DNA of 56,005 bases, taken from Akkermansia sp. (GTDB taxonomy: Bacteria > Verrucomicrobiota > Verrucomicrobiia > Verrucomicrobiales > Akkermansiaceae). This document shows positions 8,711-17,770 of this stretch, piece by piece. The notes under the pieces were generated by a model that was not told the origin of the DNA, did no database searches, and saw nothing but the letters and a program-made list of their open reading frames with translations. Location of the stretch: NCBI GenBank assembly GCA_017435365.1, contig JAFSFD010000049.1, forward strand, positions 1 through 56,005. The letters run 5' to 3'. The position numbers and the translations under genes are program-made. Within the stretch, counting starts at the first letter, position 1. Each line of letters starts with the position of its first letter.

Positions 8711-8759
8711 AAAAAGAAAAAGCGGTCGGCAGGCAGTTCCCCGCCCGGGCCGACCGCTT
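8711..8759 (-). terminator. Intrinsic terminator of the 8775-9272 gene
   Basis: A 10-bp stem AAGCGGTCGG/CCGACCGCTT (8720-8729 with 8750-8759) is followed on the minus strand by TTTCTTTTTC. It lies between the unknown gene and tadA. Confidence 0.85.
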
Positions 8760-8774
8760 CAGCGGTTTCAAATC

Positions 8775-9272
8775 TTACTTGATGGTAACGCGCTCATCGT
8801 TGTCCAGGATGTCCTGCAGCTCAGGCCAGCCTTCCTCGGTCTGGTTCTGGAACATGTGCAGGTACACGGAAACAGCACCGGCGGGATAGTTCTCGAACAG
8901 GGAGTCCACGGCCTCCTTCAGCTTGTCGGCATCCAGCGTCTCGGGCAGCACATCCACCACACCGTGGCCGTTGTGCTCGATACCCAGCTTCTCGATGAAG
9001 CTCACCAGCATGCCCTCGTGCTTGCGAATCAGCCACACCTGCAGCAGGTGGTCGGCAATCGTCTCAGCGGGCTTCCAGGCCAGCATCTTCTTAATCCATT
9101 CGAACTGCTCTGCCACCGGCTTCTGCTGCATGTACTGCGGACGAAGCTTCTTGAGGGCGCCCAGCTCGCGGAGAGCGGCGCGGTACACGTTGCGCTCCTG
9201 GTTGCGCATCCACTCAAGGAAGGCGTTCACCGTGGCGTCGTCAGACTTCTGGAAAATCGTGTAGGACTTCAT
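8775..9272 (-). CDS. Conserved-looking protein of unknown function
   Basis: A 165-residue soluble, probably all-helical protein; I do not recognise a family. It has no signal peptide, membrane segment or cysteine motif. It has two charged helical stretches (NERNVYRAALRELGALKKLRP-like in the first third; DADKLKEAVDSLF in the last) and a central HNGHGVVDVLPE segment. Coding character is strong, it has its own good terminator, and it is monocistronic. A candidate promoter (TCGACA, 17 bp, TTTAGT) lies about 35 bp upstream. It may be lineage-specific. Confidence 0.75.
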   Translation of the reverse strand: MKSYTIFQKSDDATVNAFLEWMRNQERNVYRAALRELGALKKLRPQYMQQKPVAEQFEWIKKMLAWKPAETIADHLLQVWLIRKHEGMLVSFIEKLGIEHNGHGVVDVLPETLDADKLKEAVDSLFENYPAGAVSVYLHMFQNQTEEGWPELQDILDNDERVTIK

Positions 9273-9363
9273 ATGCGTGAGAAAAAGATAAACGTGGCAA
9301 TACTAAACCACATCGCCATCGCTTTGTCGAGAACAAGCTTAGACATAATGTATCTTTTTATGA

Positions 9364-9391
9364 TTGAAAAAGCCCTTCTCTACTGTATAAT
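9364..9391 (+). promoter_or_regulatory. Promoter of the GNAT gene
   Basis: TTGAAA (9364-9369), a 16-bp spacer and a consensus TATAAT (9386-9391). The ATG begins 9 nt later, so the leader is expected to be 2-4 nt at most. Confidence 0.8.
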
Positions 9392-9400
9392 TCCCGGCAC

Positions 9401-9943
9401 ATGAACATCCGCATCCTTCAGGAATTGAATTACCGGCACTTCGAAGAAATGGAAGCGCTGGAGCTGCAATTCTACGCGGCAGAGTTCATCACGCCGCCGC
9501 AGGAATCCTGGCAGTGGTACCGGCACCACCCGCACAGCACAGTGGCAGCCGCTGCCGATGACCGCATCGTTGGCTTTGTCAACTTATTCCCGGTAAAAGA
9601 GCCGGTCTATCACGCCCTGGCCGAAGGGCGCTTCAATGACCACTTCATGACGCTGGATGACGTGGCCGATATCACCACCACCCCGCTGCACATGTTCCTC
9701 TCCTGTGTGGTGGTTGCAGAAGCGGCCAGAAAATACGGAGTCACCCGCCAGCTGCTGAGAGCAGCAGCGCAGGCATACAGCGGGCGCCCATGCCTGAGCG
9801 TCATCACCGACAATGTAACCGAGGCCGGCTGTGCATTCTCCGAACGCTACGGATTCATCCGCCGCTGCCGCTCTGACCACAACTCATGGATATACGAGCA
9901 GCCGTGGAGCTCTTTTGCCGACAACATAGGCGGATTACTCTGA
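9401..9943 (+). CDS. GNAT-family N-acetyltransferase
   Basis: A 180-residue single-domain GNAT acetyltransferase, using acetyl-CoA to modify an unknown amine. The N-terminal half has the usual beta strands (ADDRIVGFVNLFPV), a central strand FLSCVVVAEAARKYGVTRQLLRAAAQ resembling motif A, although the Q/RxxGxG/A pyrophosphate loop is poorly conserved (RKYGVTRQ), and a C-terminal NVTEAGCAFSERYGFI segment typical of motif B. The substrate cannot be inferred. It stands alone with its own promoter and faces the gene-poor block downstream. Confidence 0.75.
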   Translation: MNIRILQELNYRHFEEMEALELQFYAAEFITPPQESWQWYRHHPHSTVAAAADDRIVGFVNLFPVKEPVYHALAEGRFNDHFMTLDDVADITTTPLHMFLSCVVVAEAARKYGVTRQLLRAAAQAYSGRPCLSVITDNVTEAGCAFSERYGFIRRCRSDHNSWIYEQPWSSFADNIGGLL

Positions 9944-10460
9944 GCAGCCGCGCCGCAAGACGCGCACCCCGGAGATTCAGGGCACGCGTTTCAGGGGCTG
10001 AACACCAGGGCTTCCCGGCCTCGTTCCCGCAGGACTTCTCCGGGGCCACAAGGAAAGCTCATACGGCCAGCCGGCTCAGGCCCGGCACGCCAGCACAGCC
10101 AGCAGGGTCGGCACCGCATTGAACCACCAGGAATGGGCGCTGTGCTCAGACTTCTGAGGAAGAAGCGCTTCCAGGCGGGCATTTCGCTTGAATCTCCAGG
10201 TCCGACGGCGTAAGGCCAGATGCAGATTACGGCGCAAAACGGAGACAACACTATTCTTGTTTTCGATTTCAGGTATCATAGGGCTGAAGGGTAGGGTCAG
10301 GGGTTATGCTGACAGCAGCCCCGACCACCTCACCCTGGTGCAACCGCGACAATGCAGCTGCATCCGTTGGCTCAGTTCAGGGTAGTCAGGGAGCGTCAAC
10401 AGCTGTATACTAACAAATCCCCTGCCCCATTTCAAGCAGGATTTTTCGGTTTGCTTAAAT
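9944..10460. other. Gene-poor block, no assignable feature
   Basis: About 500 bp without a gene I can support. Several short frames are open on both strands, the best being a 67-codon minus-strand frame at 10279-10076 rich in Arg and Leu. None has a recognisable family, start site or promoter. I checked by eye for RNase P, tmRNA and tRNA signatures and did not see them. Decayed coding sequence or an unrecognised RNA are both possible. Confidence 0.4.
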
Positions 10461-10545
10461 AAATTTCGGGACTGAAGTCCCGTGCCCCGACAACGCCAAA
10501 CATCAATTTATCGGGCTAGGTACTCAAACGTTGGGACGCGTGTGA
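10461..10545 (-). repeat. R1 repeat, one arm, plus R3 module
   Basis: An inverted-orientation copy that keeps only one palindromic arm (CGGGACTGAAGTCCCG, 10467-10482), then the flank ACAACGCCAAACATCAATTT and the R3 module (GTACTCAAACGTTGGGACG, the reverse complement of the GTCCCAAAGTTTGAGTAC type). It lies at the 3' side of ispA. Confidence 0.75.
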
Positions 10546-10546
10546 A

Positions 10547-10583
10547 ATAAAAATCGCCGCCGTGTTCGGGAACGCGGCGGCGA
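10547..10583 (-). terminator. Intrinsic terminator of asd-ispA
   Basis: A 14-bp stem (10554-10567 with 10570-10583, one G-T pair) ends on the minus strand in ATTTTTATTT. It is 20 bp past the ispA stop. Confidence 0.9.
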
Positions 10584-10604
10584 GAAAAAGAAAGCGGGAG
10601 TGAA

Positions 10605-11489
10605 TCAATAATCGCGTTTGAGCAGGTAATCGCTGATAGCCAGGAGATTCTCACGGCGACGGTCGGAGAACACATCCAGCGCAGCGCGGGCGGCAGCGGT
10701 GAGTTCGCGGGCCTCTGCGCGGGCGTTATCCATGCCCACCAGGGCGGGGTAAGTGGCCTTGTGCACCTTGGCATCCTTGCCTATGCTCTTGCCCAGCACC
10801 TCCGGGGTGGAGGTCACATCCAGAATATCATCAATAATCTGGAAAGCCAGCCCCAGGGAGCGGCCATACTCAGTCAGCGCATCGAGCTGCTCCTGGGTGC
10901 AGCCGGCGGCCATGCCGCCCAGGCGCACAGAGGCAATGATGAGCGCAGAGGTCTTGCCGTGGTGAATAGCGCGCAGCTCATCCACGGTGAGTTCCCGGCC
11001 CTCGCCCTCCAGATCCAGTACCTGGCCGCCTACCAGATGCTGACTGCCCGTGCGGTGAGCCATTTCGGCCACATAGTCGGCTGCATCATAGCGGTCATTG
11101 GCCGGCACGCGGGCCAGCATGGCAAACACCTCGGTCAGCAGGGCATCACCCGCCAGCACCGCAATTCCCTCACCGAACACCTTGTGGTTCGTGGGGCGCC
11201 CGCGGCGCAGGTCATCGTTATCCATGCAAGGCAGGTCATCGTGAATCAGCGTGTAGGTATGCAGGGCTTCCAGAGCGCAGGCTGCATCCAGCGCCACGGT
11301 TTCACTGCCGCCGCAGGCCTTGGCAGCCTCCAGGCACAGCAGCGGGCGGATGCGCTTGCCACCGGCAAAGATGCTGTAGCGCATCGCCTTGTGAATGGTG
11401 GCCGGTGCGATGTCCTCGCCGGGCAGCAGCTCGTTCAGGCGAGCCTCTACCTTGGCGGCGCTTTCCTTGATAAGGGTCTTGATGTCCAT
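10605..11489 (-). CDS. ispA: Farnesyl/geranyl diphosphate synthase (polyprenyl synthetase)
   Basis: A 294-residue trans-prenyl diphosphate synthase that condenses isopentenyl diphosphate with allylic diphosphates. It has GGKRIRP (43-49), the first Asp-rich motif DDLPCMD (84-90) with the four-residue spacing common in bacterial FPP synthases, RRGRPT, and the second motif DDILD (220-224). The size and first motif favour the short-chain farnesyl type. The product could also be geranylgeranyl diphosphate. It starts 12 bp after the asd stop and shares its promoter; a strong terminator follows. Confidence 0.88.
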   Translation of the reverse strand: MDIKTLIKESAAKVEARLNELLPGEDIAPATIHKAMRYSIFAGGKRIRPLLCLEAAKACGGSETVALDAACALEALHTYTLIHDDLPCMDNDDLRRGRPTNHKVFGEGIAVLAGDALLTEVFAMLARVPANDRYDAADYVAEMAHRTGSQHLVGGQVLDLEGEGRELTVDELRAIHHGKTSALIIASVRLGGMAAGCTQEQLDALTEYGRSLGLAFQIIDDILDVTSTPEVLGKSIGKDAKVHKATYPALVGMDNARAEARELTAAARAALDVFSDRRRENLLAISDYLLKRDY

Positions 11490-11501
11490 GGCGGAAATGA
11501 T

Positions 11502-12512
11502 TTACTTACCCTTGACCAGCAGCTCGGCAATCTGCACGGCGTTCAGGGCGGCGCCCTTGCGCACCTGGTCACCCACCACCCAGAGGTTCAGGGCGTTATC
11601 GATGGCGATATCCTTGCGGATACGGCCCACGTAGCAGGTATCGCCATTGGTGGAATCCAGCGGGGTGGGCCACACGTTGTTGGCCACATCGTCCATGAGC
11701 TCCACACCGGGCATGCCATCGTAGCAGGAGCGGGCACCTTCCACATCCACCGGCTTCTCAAACTGGGCAATGCAGGAAATGGAGTGGCTGCGGTACACCG
11801 GCACGCGCACGCAGGTGCAGGTCACATTCAACTCCGGCAGGCTCATAATCTTGCGGCCTTCGTTGAGCATCTTAAGTTCTTCCTTCGTGTAGCCATTGTC
11901 GGCAAACTTGTCAATCTGCGGCAGCACATTGAAAGCAATCTGGCGGGGATAAGTCTTGATTTCCACCGGGTGGCCGTCCACAATGGCGCGCACCTGGTTC
12001 TCCAGCTCGGTGATACCATGCTGACCACTGCCGGAAACAGCCTGGTAGCTGCTGGCCACGATGGTCTTGAGGCCGTACTTGAGGTGCAGCGGGTACAGGG
12101 CCATCAGCGTGATGATGGTGGTGCAGTTCGGGTTGGCAATAATGTTGCGCGGATGATTGAAAGCCGCCTCGGCGTTGATTTCGGGCACCACCAGCGGGAC
12201 ATCCGGATCCTGGCGGAAGGCGGAGGAGTTATCCACCACCACGCAACCGGCAGCCCCGGCAATGGGGGCGAACTCGCGGGAGATATCACCACCGGCGGCA
12301 AAGAGGGCAATATCCACATCACCGAAGGAATCTGCGGTGAGCTCCTGCACCGTAAGCATCTCACCCCGGAAGGCAACCTGTTTACCAGCAGAACGATGAG
12401 AGGCCAGAAGTTTAAGCGAGGCCAGCGGGAAGTTGCGGGTCTCAAGGCAGGAAAGGATCTCGACGCCCACCGCACCGGTGGCGCCCACGATGGCTACTCT
12501 GGGGGTATTCAT
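11502..12512 (-). CDS. asd: Aspartate-semialdehyde dehydrogenase
   Basis: A 336-residue enzyme that reduces aspartyl phosphate to aspartate semialdehyde, at the branch to lysine, diaminopimelate, threonine and methionine. The NADPH loop is GATGAVG (10-16), and the catalytic cysteine is Cys130 in NPNCTT. Glu and His catalytic-region segments (GSGQHGITELENQ and CTCVRVPVYRSHS) are present. The start at 12512 (MNTPRVAIVG) places the nucleotide loop at the usual distance from the N-terminus. A start two codons earlier (MNMNTP, 12518) is equally possible. The frame stays open to 12635, but the promoter lies inside that extension. It is first in an operon with ispA. Confidence 0.93.
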   Translation of the reverse strand: MNTPRVAIVGATGAVGVEILSCLETRNFPLASLKLLASHRSAGKQVAFRGEMLTVQELTADSFGDVDIALFAAGGDISREFAPIAGAAGCVVVDNSSAFRQDPDVPLVVPEINAEAAFNHPRNIIANPNCTTIITLMALYPLHLKYGLKTIVASSYQAVSGSGQHGITELENQVRAIVDGHPVEIKTYPRQIAFNVLPQIDKFADNGYTKEELKMLNEGRKIMSLPELNVTCTCVRVPVYRSHSISCIAQFEKPVDVEGARSCYDGMPGVELMDDVANNVWPTPLDSTNGDTCYVGRIRKDIAIDNALNLWVVGDQVRKGAALNAVQIAELLVKGK

Positions 12513-12564
12513 GTTCATGAATGGTGTGTTAACAGGATAATAAATGTGCCCACGGCACGCGGGT

Positions 12565-12592
12565 AGTATAGCTGTTTTTCCTGCATTTTCAA
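12565..12592 (-). promoter_or_regulatory. Promoter of asd-ispA
   Basis: TTGAAA (12592-12587), a 16-bp spacer and TATACT (12570-12565) on the minus strand, giving a leader of about 45 nt before asd. Confidence 0.75.
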
Positions 12593-12698
12593 GTCTAAAG
12601 GGATGAAGTGTCCGCAGAAGCTGCCATTTTTGCACAGTTTTCCGGCCTGCATGACATCAGAACCCGGCAACATCCCCCGGTGCGCACGTGCTTTTGAG

Positions 12699-12727
12699 TT
12701 GCCAAAGGGCACCCGGGAGGGTAGAAT
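12699..12727 (+). promoter_or_regulatory. Promoter of the 12734-17763 gene run
   Basis: TTGCCA (12699-12704), a 17-bp spacer and TAGAAT (12722-12727). The GTG start is 6 nt after the -10 box, so transcription and translation would start at about the same base. Confidence 0.6.
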
Positions 12728-12733
12728 GGCCGG

Positions 12734-13735
12734 GTGAGGTGGACATCTGCCAGAATTCAACTTGTGAAAGCGGGCATCATCGGCGCCACGCTGGTATATA
12801 TGTGCATCGACCTGTGGGTGCTGCAAGGTCCGATGTACGGATTCCTGCACAATAAGAACAAGCAGCTGGCAGACGCCGCCGTGGTGGTATACGGTGAGCG
12901 GATTTCGCCCGGACAACTGGCCCGCCACAAGGCAGAACAGGAGGCGATTTCCGGACGCCCGAAAACCGACATTGCCATGGCCATGGATATGGTGCGCAGC
13001 TCCCTGCTGCGCATGCGCACCCGCTACAACGATAATCAGCTGAAACACGACCGAGCCGAAGCCGAGCGACTGGTGGCCGAGCTGGCAACCCGTGCCGGGG
13101 GAGATGCCGAGTTCGAGCAGCAGCTCGCCTCCCAGGGCTACACCCGCAACCAGTTCACCGATAAGCTGGAGGCCCGGCTCATGCAGCTGTCCCTGCTGGA
13201 TCGCAACCTGGAGCCGCACACCCAGGTGAATGACGAAGCCATCGAAGCCCACTACAAGCAGGTGAAGGATGAAATGGCCATCCCTGCCAGCCGCCCGGTG
13301 AAGCACATCTTCATAGCCTCCTTGAACCGCCCAGATGCCCGCCAGGCAGCAGAACAAATCATGACCCGCCTGGCCGCCGGTGAGGACTTTGCCAGACTGG
13401 CAGCCGAGCTGAGTGATGATACGGCCAGCGGCCCGCGAGGCGGTGAGCTGGGCATGGTGTATGATGATGCCCTGCTGCCGCTGCCGGAGCTCAAGCTCTT
13501 CGGCGATGCCGCCATTCCGGCAGACACGCCCACCCTGGCACAGAGCAAGTGGGGCTGGCACATCATCCTGGCCGGGGCCATCACCCCTGCCCGCACCCCC
13601 TCGCTGGAGGAATGCCGCGAGACACTGCGCACCGCCATCATCAGCGCCCAGCGCGAGCTGGGGGTCAACACTTTCTTCGATACGCTCATCAAGGAAGCGC
13701 ACAGGAAGCAACACATCAAAATCCATGTCAAGTAA
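12734..13735 (+). CDS. Membrane-anchored parvulin-type peptidyl-prolyl isomerase
   Basis: A 333-residue SurA/PrsA-like folding factor. Residues of about 11-30 (VKAGIIGATLVYMCIDLWVL) form one membrane anchor, followed by an N-terminal chaperone-type helical region (about 45-175) and one rotamase domain (about 190-300) with VKHIFIA, GEDFARLAAELSDDTAS, RGGELGMV and KWGWHIILAG. The domain order fits an extracytoplasmic isomerase for exported or outer-membrane proteins. The GTG start at 12734 matches the promoter geometry. A second GTG at 12764 would also keep the anchor. The last 11 bases overlap aroA. Confidence 0.82.
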   Translation: MRWTSARIQLVKAGIIGATLVYMCIDLWVLQGPMYGFLHNKNKQLADAAVVVYGERISPGQLARHKAEQEAISGRPKTDIAMAMDMVRSSLLRMRTRYNDNQLKHDRAEAERLVAELATRAGGDAEFEQQLASQGYTRNQFTDKLEARLMQLSLLDRNLEPHTQVNDEAIEAHYKQVKDEMAIPASRPVKHIFIASLNRPDARQAAEQIMTRLAAGEDFARLAAELSDDTASGPRGGELGMVYDDALLPLPELKLFGDAAIPADTPTLAQSKWGWHIILAGAITPARTPSLEECRETLRTAIISAQRELGVNTFFDTLIKEAHRKQHIKIHVK

Positions 13736-15035
13736 CAGCATCACCGTTTCCCGCGCCGCCAGCGGACTGCGCGGCACCATCACCGTACCGGGCGATAAGA
13801 GCATCTCCCACCGCGTGGCCATTCTCGGCGCCCTGGGCAGCGGCTCCATGCAGGTGCGCAACTACCTGTGCAGCGAGGACTGCGTGAACACCCTGCGCGC
13901 CATGCAGCAGCTGGGGGCCACCGTCACCCCGGGCGATTGCGAGCAGAACTTCACCCTCACCGGCACGGGTATGCAGCCCACCGCCCCGGCGCACGATATC
14001 GACTGCGGCAACAGCGGCACCGGCATGCGGCTCATGGCGGGCGTGCTGGCTTCCCTCCCCTTCCGCAGCCGCATGTTCGGCGATGCCTCGCTGAGCATCC
14101 GCCCCATGAAGCGCATCATCGACCCGCTGAGCGCCATGGGCGCCCGCATCACCGCCTGCGGCGAGAAACCCGGATGCGCTCCGCTGGAGATTGAGGGCGG
14201 CACGCTGCACCCCATTCACTACGACCTGCCCATGGCCAGCGCCCAGGTGAAGAGCGCCGTACTGCTGGCCGGCATGCTGGCAGAGGGGCGCACCTCGGTA
14301 CACCAGCCCGCCATCACCCGCGACCACACGGAGCGCCTGTTCGAGCACTTCGGCATTCCCTGCTCCGTCTCGGCGGATGGGCTGGATATCGCCGTGCAGG
14401 GCCCGGTCATCCCCGCGAACAAGGACATCACCGTGCCGGGGGATATTTCCAGCGCGGCTTTCTGGCTGGTAGCGGCCTCCATCGTGCCGGGCAGCGAGGT
14501 CACGCTGCTGAATGTGGGGCTGAATCCCACGCGCGATGCCGTCATCACCGTACTGCGCCGCATGGGGGCCGATATCACCATCACCAACCGCACCGAGGGC
14601 GGCGAACCCTACGGCGACCTCACCGTGCGCGCCCCGCAGAAACTCACGGCCACCGAGGTGCTGAAGCACGAAATCCCGAACCTCATCGATGAAATCCCCG
14701 TGCTGGCCGTGGCCGCCGCCTTTGCCGAAGGCACCACCCGCATCCGCAACGCCGCCGAGCTGCGCGTGAAGGAAAGCGACCGCATCTCCACCGTGGTGGG
14801 CAACCTGCGCGCCATGGGAGCCGTGGTGGAAGAATTCCCGGATGGCATGGAAATCACCGGCGGAGCCCCGCTGCACGGCGCCGTCATGGATTGCTACGGC
14901 GACCACCGCATCGCCATGAGCTTCCTCATGGCCGGGCTCAATGCCGATGGCGAGACCACCCTGCACAACTGCCACAGCATCAACACCTCTTACCCCGGTT
15001 TTGAGGAACACCTGCGCACCCTCACCCAAGGCTGA
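13725..15035 (+). CDS. aroA: 3-phosphoshikimate 1-carboxyvinyltransferase (EPSP synthase)
   Basis: A 436-residue enzyme of the shikimate pathway that joins PEP and shikimate-3-phosphate. It has PGDKSISHR (22-30) with the substrate lysine 25, the GNSGTGMRLMAG loop, SAQVKSAVLLAG, the catalytic-region LIDEIPVLAVAA, KESDR and GDHRIAMS. The start at 13725 is required by family length. It overlaps the end of the isomerase gene, so the two are coupled. A frame stays open upstream inside the isomerase gene but is not part of AroA. Confidence 0.95.
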   Translation: MSSNSITVSRAASGLRGTITVPGDKSISHRVAILGALGSGSMQVRNYLCSEDCVNTLRAMQQLGATVTPGDCEQNFTLTGTGMQPTAPAHDIDCGNSGTGMRLMAGVLASLPFRSRMFGDASLSIRPMKRIIDPLSAMGARITACGEKPGCAPLEIEGGTLHPIHYDLPMASAQVKSAVLLAGMLAEGRTSVHQPAITRDHTERLFEHFGIPCSVSADGLDIAVQGPVIPANKDITVPGDISSAAFWLVAASIVPGSEVTLLNVGLNPTRDAVITVLRRMGADITITNRTEGGEPYGDLTVRAPQKLTATEVLKHEIPNLIDEIPVLAVAAAFAEGTTRIRNAAELRVKESDRISTVVGNLRAMGAVVEEFPDGMEITGGAPLHGAVMDCYGDHRIAMSFLMAGLNADGETTLHNCHSINTSYPGFEEHLRTLTQG

Positions 15036-15044
15036 TACACCCTC

Positions 15045-16892
15045 ATGGCACGAATCACCCAGGAATGCGTGGCACGCATCAAGGACTCCGCGGATATCGT
15101 GGAGCTCCTCAGCAAATATCTGCAACTGCGCCGCGCAGGCAATTCCTGGAAAGCCTGCTGCCCCTTCCACAGCGAAAAGACGCCCTCCTTCCATGTGAAC
15201 CCGGCGCGCCAGACCTTCCACTGCTTCGGCTGCGGAGTGGGCGGCGATGCGCTGAAATTCATCATGATGTTCGAGAACCTCGACTACCCCACCGCCCTGC
15301 GCCGCCTGGCGGATATGAACGGCATTCCGGTCATCGAGGAGGAGGAGAATCCCGAAATGGCACGCCTGCGCCGCATGCGCGCCCGCGTGGTGGAGGCCAA
15401 CACCCTGGCCACCGAATACTACCACCGCAAGCTCTGCCGAGATGCCGCCGCCGCCCACGTGCGCGAGTACCTGAAGCAGCGCGGCTTCGGCATCGAAATC
15501 GCCCGCGCCTGGCAGCTCGGCTGGGCTCCGCCGGATTTCCGGGAGTTCGGGCAGCTGGCCGCCAGCCGCAGCATGGATGACCGCCTGCTGGCCGAGGCCT
15601 ACCTGCTGGGGCGTGGGCAGCGCGGGCTCTACCCCGTGTTCCGCGACCGCCTCATGTTCCCCATCCACAACGTGCGGGGCGAGGTGGTCGGCTTCTCCGG
15701 CCGCGTCATCCGCGCCGACCAGGACCCGCGCAAATACGTGAACACGGCCGATACCGCAGCCTTCCACAAGGGCGAGCTCCTCTTCGGGCTCTACAAGGCC
15801 ACCGGCCCCATCGGCAAGGCGGGCATGTGCGTGGTGGTCTGCGAAGGCCAGCTGGACGTGATTGCCTGCCACGAAAAAGCCGATATCCGCAACGCCGTGG
15901 CCGGCCTGGGCACCGCCTTCACCGATGAGCACGCCCGAATCCTGCGCAAATACGCCAAGAAGGCCATCCTCTGCTACGATGGCGACAACGCCGGCATCAA
16001 GGCCAGCGAAAAGACCTTCCGCAAGCTCGCCGCCGCCGGGCTGGAGGTCTACCACGCCAGCCTGCCCCCCGGCGAGGACCCGGATTCCCTCATCGGCAGC
16101 AGCGGCCCGGAGGCCCTTCGCGAGGCCATCGACACCGCCCGCCCCTATCTTGAAGTGCGCGTGGGGCAGGAACTGACCATGATTCAGGGCGATGCGAATG
16201 CGCGCGCCGCCCTCATCCCCCGCATGGCGGATCTGGCCGCCGAAATCACCGACCGCAACCGACGCGATGTGGCCGTGGCCGACCTGGCCACCCGCCTGAA
16301 CACCGGTCTGGAAGCCCTGCGCGAAACCGTGGAAGGCATCATCCGCACCCGCAAGGAAAGCCCGCAAACCACGCCCACTGAGCCTCAGTGGGAACCCGGT
16401 GAGGAGGAGGAATTCCCCGGCAACGAACCCATGCAGGAAGCCCCCCGGCGGGTCATCCCCATCACCCTGCACAACGTCATCCGCGATATCCTCTTCCTGG
16501 CTGCTTCCAACAGCGAGGCCCAGGCCCAGCTTCTGGAGCGCATCGAAGAGCTGCAGGAGCCCATACGCTGGCTTTCCGGCGGCGTGGTGCTGCAGCGCTT
16601 CATGGAATCCCTGCCGGCACCGGGCAACGAGGAAGCCTGGCAGGGCTTCATCTCCCAGCTGCCGCCGGAGCAATCTGCCGCACTGCGCCACCTGGAGCAT
16701 ACCCCGGTAGAGCTGCCGGACATTTCCTCTGTGGTTGATTCCACCTGCGCCAATGCTGCCCTGGCCGCCCTCAAGGCGCATGTGGACCAGCTCCGCTCCC
16801 GCATCAATGCCCCCGGCATTTCCTGGCAGGAGGCCGCCCCCCTCATGGAGGAACTTAACGAGCTCCAGAAACTCATCAACGAAAGCAACTGA
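15045..16892 (+). CDS. dnaG: DNA primase
   Basis: A 615-residue DnaG that makes RNA primers for replication. The N-terminal CHC2 zinc finger (Cys39, His42, Cys60, Cys63) lies in CCPFHSEKTPSF...FHCFGCG. The RNA polymerase core carries GFSGRV. The Toprim part has CEGQLDV (Glu about 266) and CYDGDNAG (about 308-315). A Pro/Glu-rich linker (TPTEPQWEPGEEEEF) leads to a helicase-binding C-terminal helical domain. It lies 9 bp after aroA and 4 bp before the COG3910-like ATPase, in the same run. Confidence 0.96.
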   Translation: MARITQECVARIKDSADIVELLSKYLQLRRAGNSWKACCPFHSEKTPSFHVNPARQTFHCFGCGVGGDALKFIMMFENLDYPTALRRLADMNGIPVIEEEENPEMARLRRMRARVVEANTLATEYYHRKLCRDAAAAHVREYLKQRGFGIEIARAWQLGWAPPDFREFGQLAASRSMDDRLLAEAYLLGRGQRGLYPVFRDRLMFPIHNVRGEVVGFSGRVIRADQDPRKYVNTADTAAFHKGELLFGLYKATGPIGKAGMCVVVCEGQLDVIACHEKADIRNAVAGLGTAFTDEHARILRKYAKKAILCYDGDNAGIKASEKTFRKLAAAGLEVYHASLPPGEDPDSLIGSSGPEALREAIDTARPYLEVRVGQELTMIQGDANARAALIPRMADLAAEITDRNRRDVAVADLATRLNTGLEALRETVEGIIRTRKESPQTTPTEPQWEPGEEEEFPGNEPMQEAPRRVIPITLHNVIRDILFLAASNSEAQAQLLERIEELQEPIRWLSGGVVLQRFMESLPAPGNEEAWQGFISQLPPEQSAALRHLEHTPVELPDISSVVDSTCANAALAALKAHVDQLRSRINAPGISWQEAAPLMEELNELQKLINESN

Positions 16893-16896
16893 GGAC

Positions 16897-17763
16897 ATGG
16901 TATATTTAGAGCGGTTTGAGTTGCCGGGCACAGATGCCCAGATGGATGTGGTGAGCGACCTGCACTGGCGTTGCTATCCCTTCCATGTGTTTGAAGAAGA
17001 CGTGCCCCCGCTTGAACTGGGCAACATAACGATTCTGTACGGCGGCAACGGCTCCGGCAAGACCACTCTCCTCAACCTCATGTCCGAGAAACTCGGCTTG
17101 CCGCGCCACACACCCTACAACCGCACACCCTTCTTCGAACGCTTTGTGCAGATGTGCCGTATGCGGCTCGCAGGTGAAGAAACCGGCTACCCCGAGCGCA
17201 TCCCCCTGCAAAGCCGCTTCATTTGCAGCGATGATGTGTTCAACCACATTCTCCGCCTGCGCGAGCACAATGATGCCCGGGACCTCGCAGCCGACCGCGC
17301 CAGCCGCCAGTGGGGACAAGAGCAGTTCCGCCGCATGAAGCTCAATACCTATGAACAGAACGGGGTCGATGATTTCCTGACTCACATGGAGGCCCGCCGC
17401 AGCACCCAGAGCAGCTTTGTGCGCCGCCGCGCACAGGAGGCCCGGCGCGAATACTCAAACGGCGAAAGCGCCTATATCTACTTTACCGAGGCCATCGGGG
17501 AGCGCGGGCTCTACCTGCTCGACGAGCCGGAAAACAGCCTCTCCCCCAATCTGCAACTCGACCTCGTTGAGTTTCTCTCCGCCAGCGCCACCTGCGGTGC
17601 GCAGCTTGTTATTTCCACCCATTCGCCCCTGCTGCTCAATCTGAAAGGCGCACGCATCTACGACCTGGACCACTCTCCCATCCGCCTGCGTCCCTGGTAC
17701 GAGCTGGAAAATGTCCGCCTGCTTTTCGACTTCTTCCACCACCACCAAGACCTGTTTCTCTGA
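16897..17763 (+). CDS. COG3910-like AAA/ABC-type ATPase
   Basis: A 288-residue soluble ATPase. Walker A is GGNGSGKTT (49-57), a signature-like SNGES lies at 187-191, Walker B is LYLLDEPENS (Asp209, Glu210), and a switch histidine is in STHSP (about 239-243). The ending ELENVRLLFDFFHHHQDLFL resembles the C-terminus of COG3910 predicted ATPases. There is no coiled-coil arm, so it is not an SMC protein. Function is unknown; such proteins occur both alone and in defence-type gene sets. The start at 16897 is 4 bp after dnaG. A repeat and then the helicase gene follow. Confidence 0.8.
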   Translation: MVYLERFELPGTDAQMDVVSDLHWRCYPFHVFEEDVPPLELGNITILYGGNGSGKTTLLNLMSEKLGLPRHTPYNRTPFFERFVQMCRMRLAGEETGYPERIPLQSRFICSDDVFNHILRLREHNDARDLAADRASRQWGQEQFRRMKLNTYEQNGVDDFLTHMEARRSTQSSFVRRRAQEARREYSNGESAYIYFTEAIGERGLYLLDEPENSLSPNLQLDLVEFLSASATCGAQLVISTHSPLLLNLKGARIYDLDHSPIRLRPWYELENVRLLFDFFHHHQDLFL

Positions 17764-17770
17764 TACGCCG

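Noticed and set aside
10076..10279. A 67-codon basic minus-strand frame (MIPEIENKNS start)
   Set aside because: Could be a small protein, but there is no ribosome-binding site, promoter, family or neighbour support.
13728..16931. A 1067-codon minus-strand frame opposite aroA and dnaG
   Set aside because: Product is Gly/His/Ala-rich with no recognisable domains; it is an antisense shadow caused by codon bias of two clear plus-strand genes.
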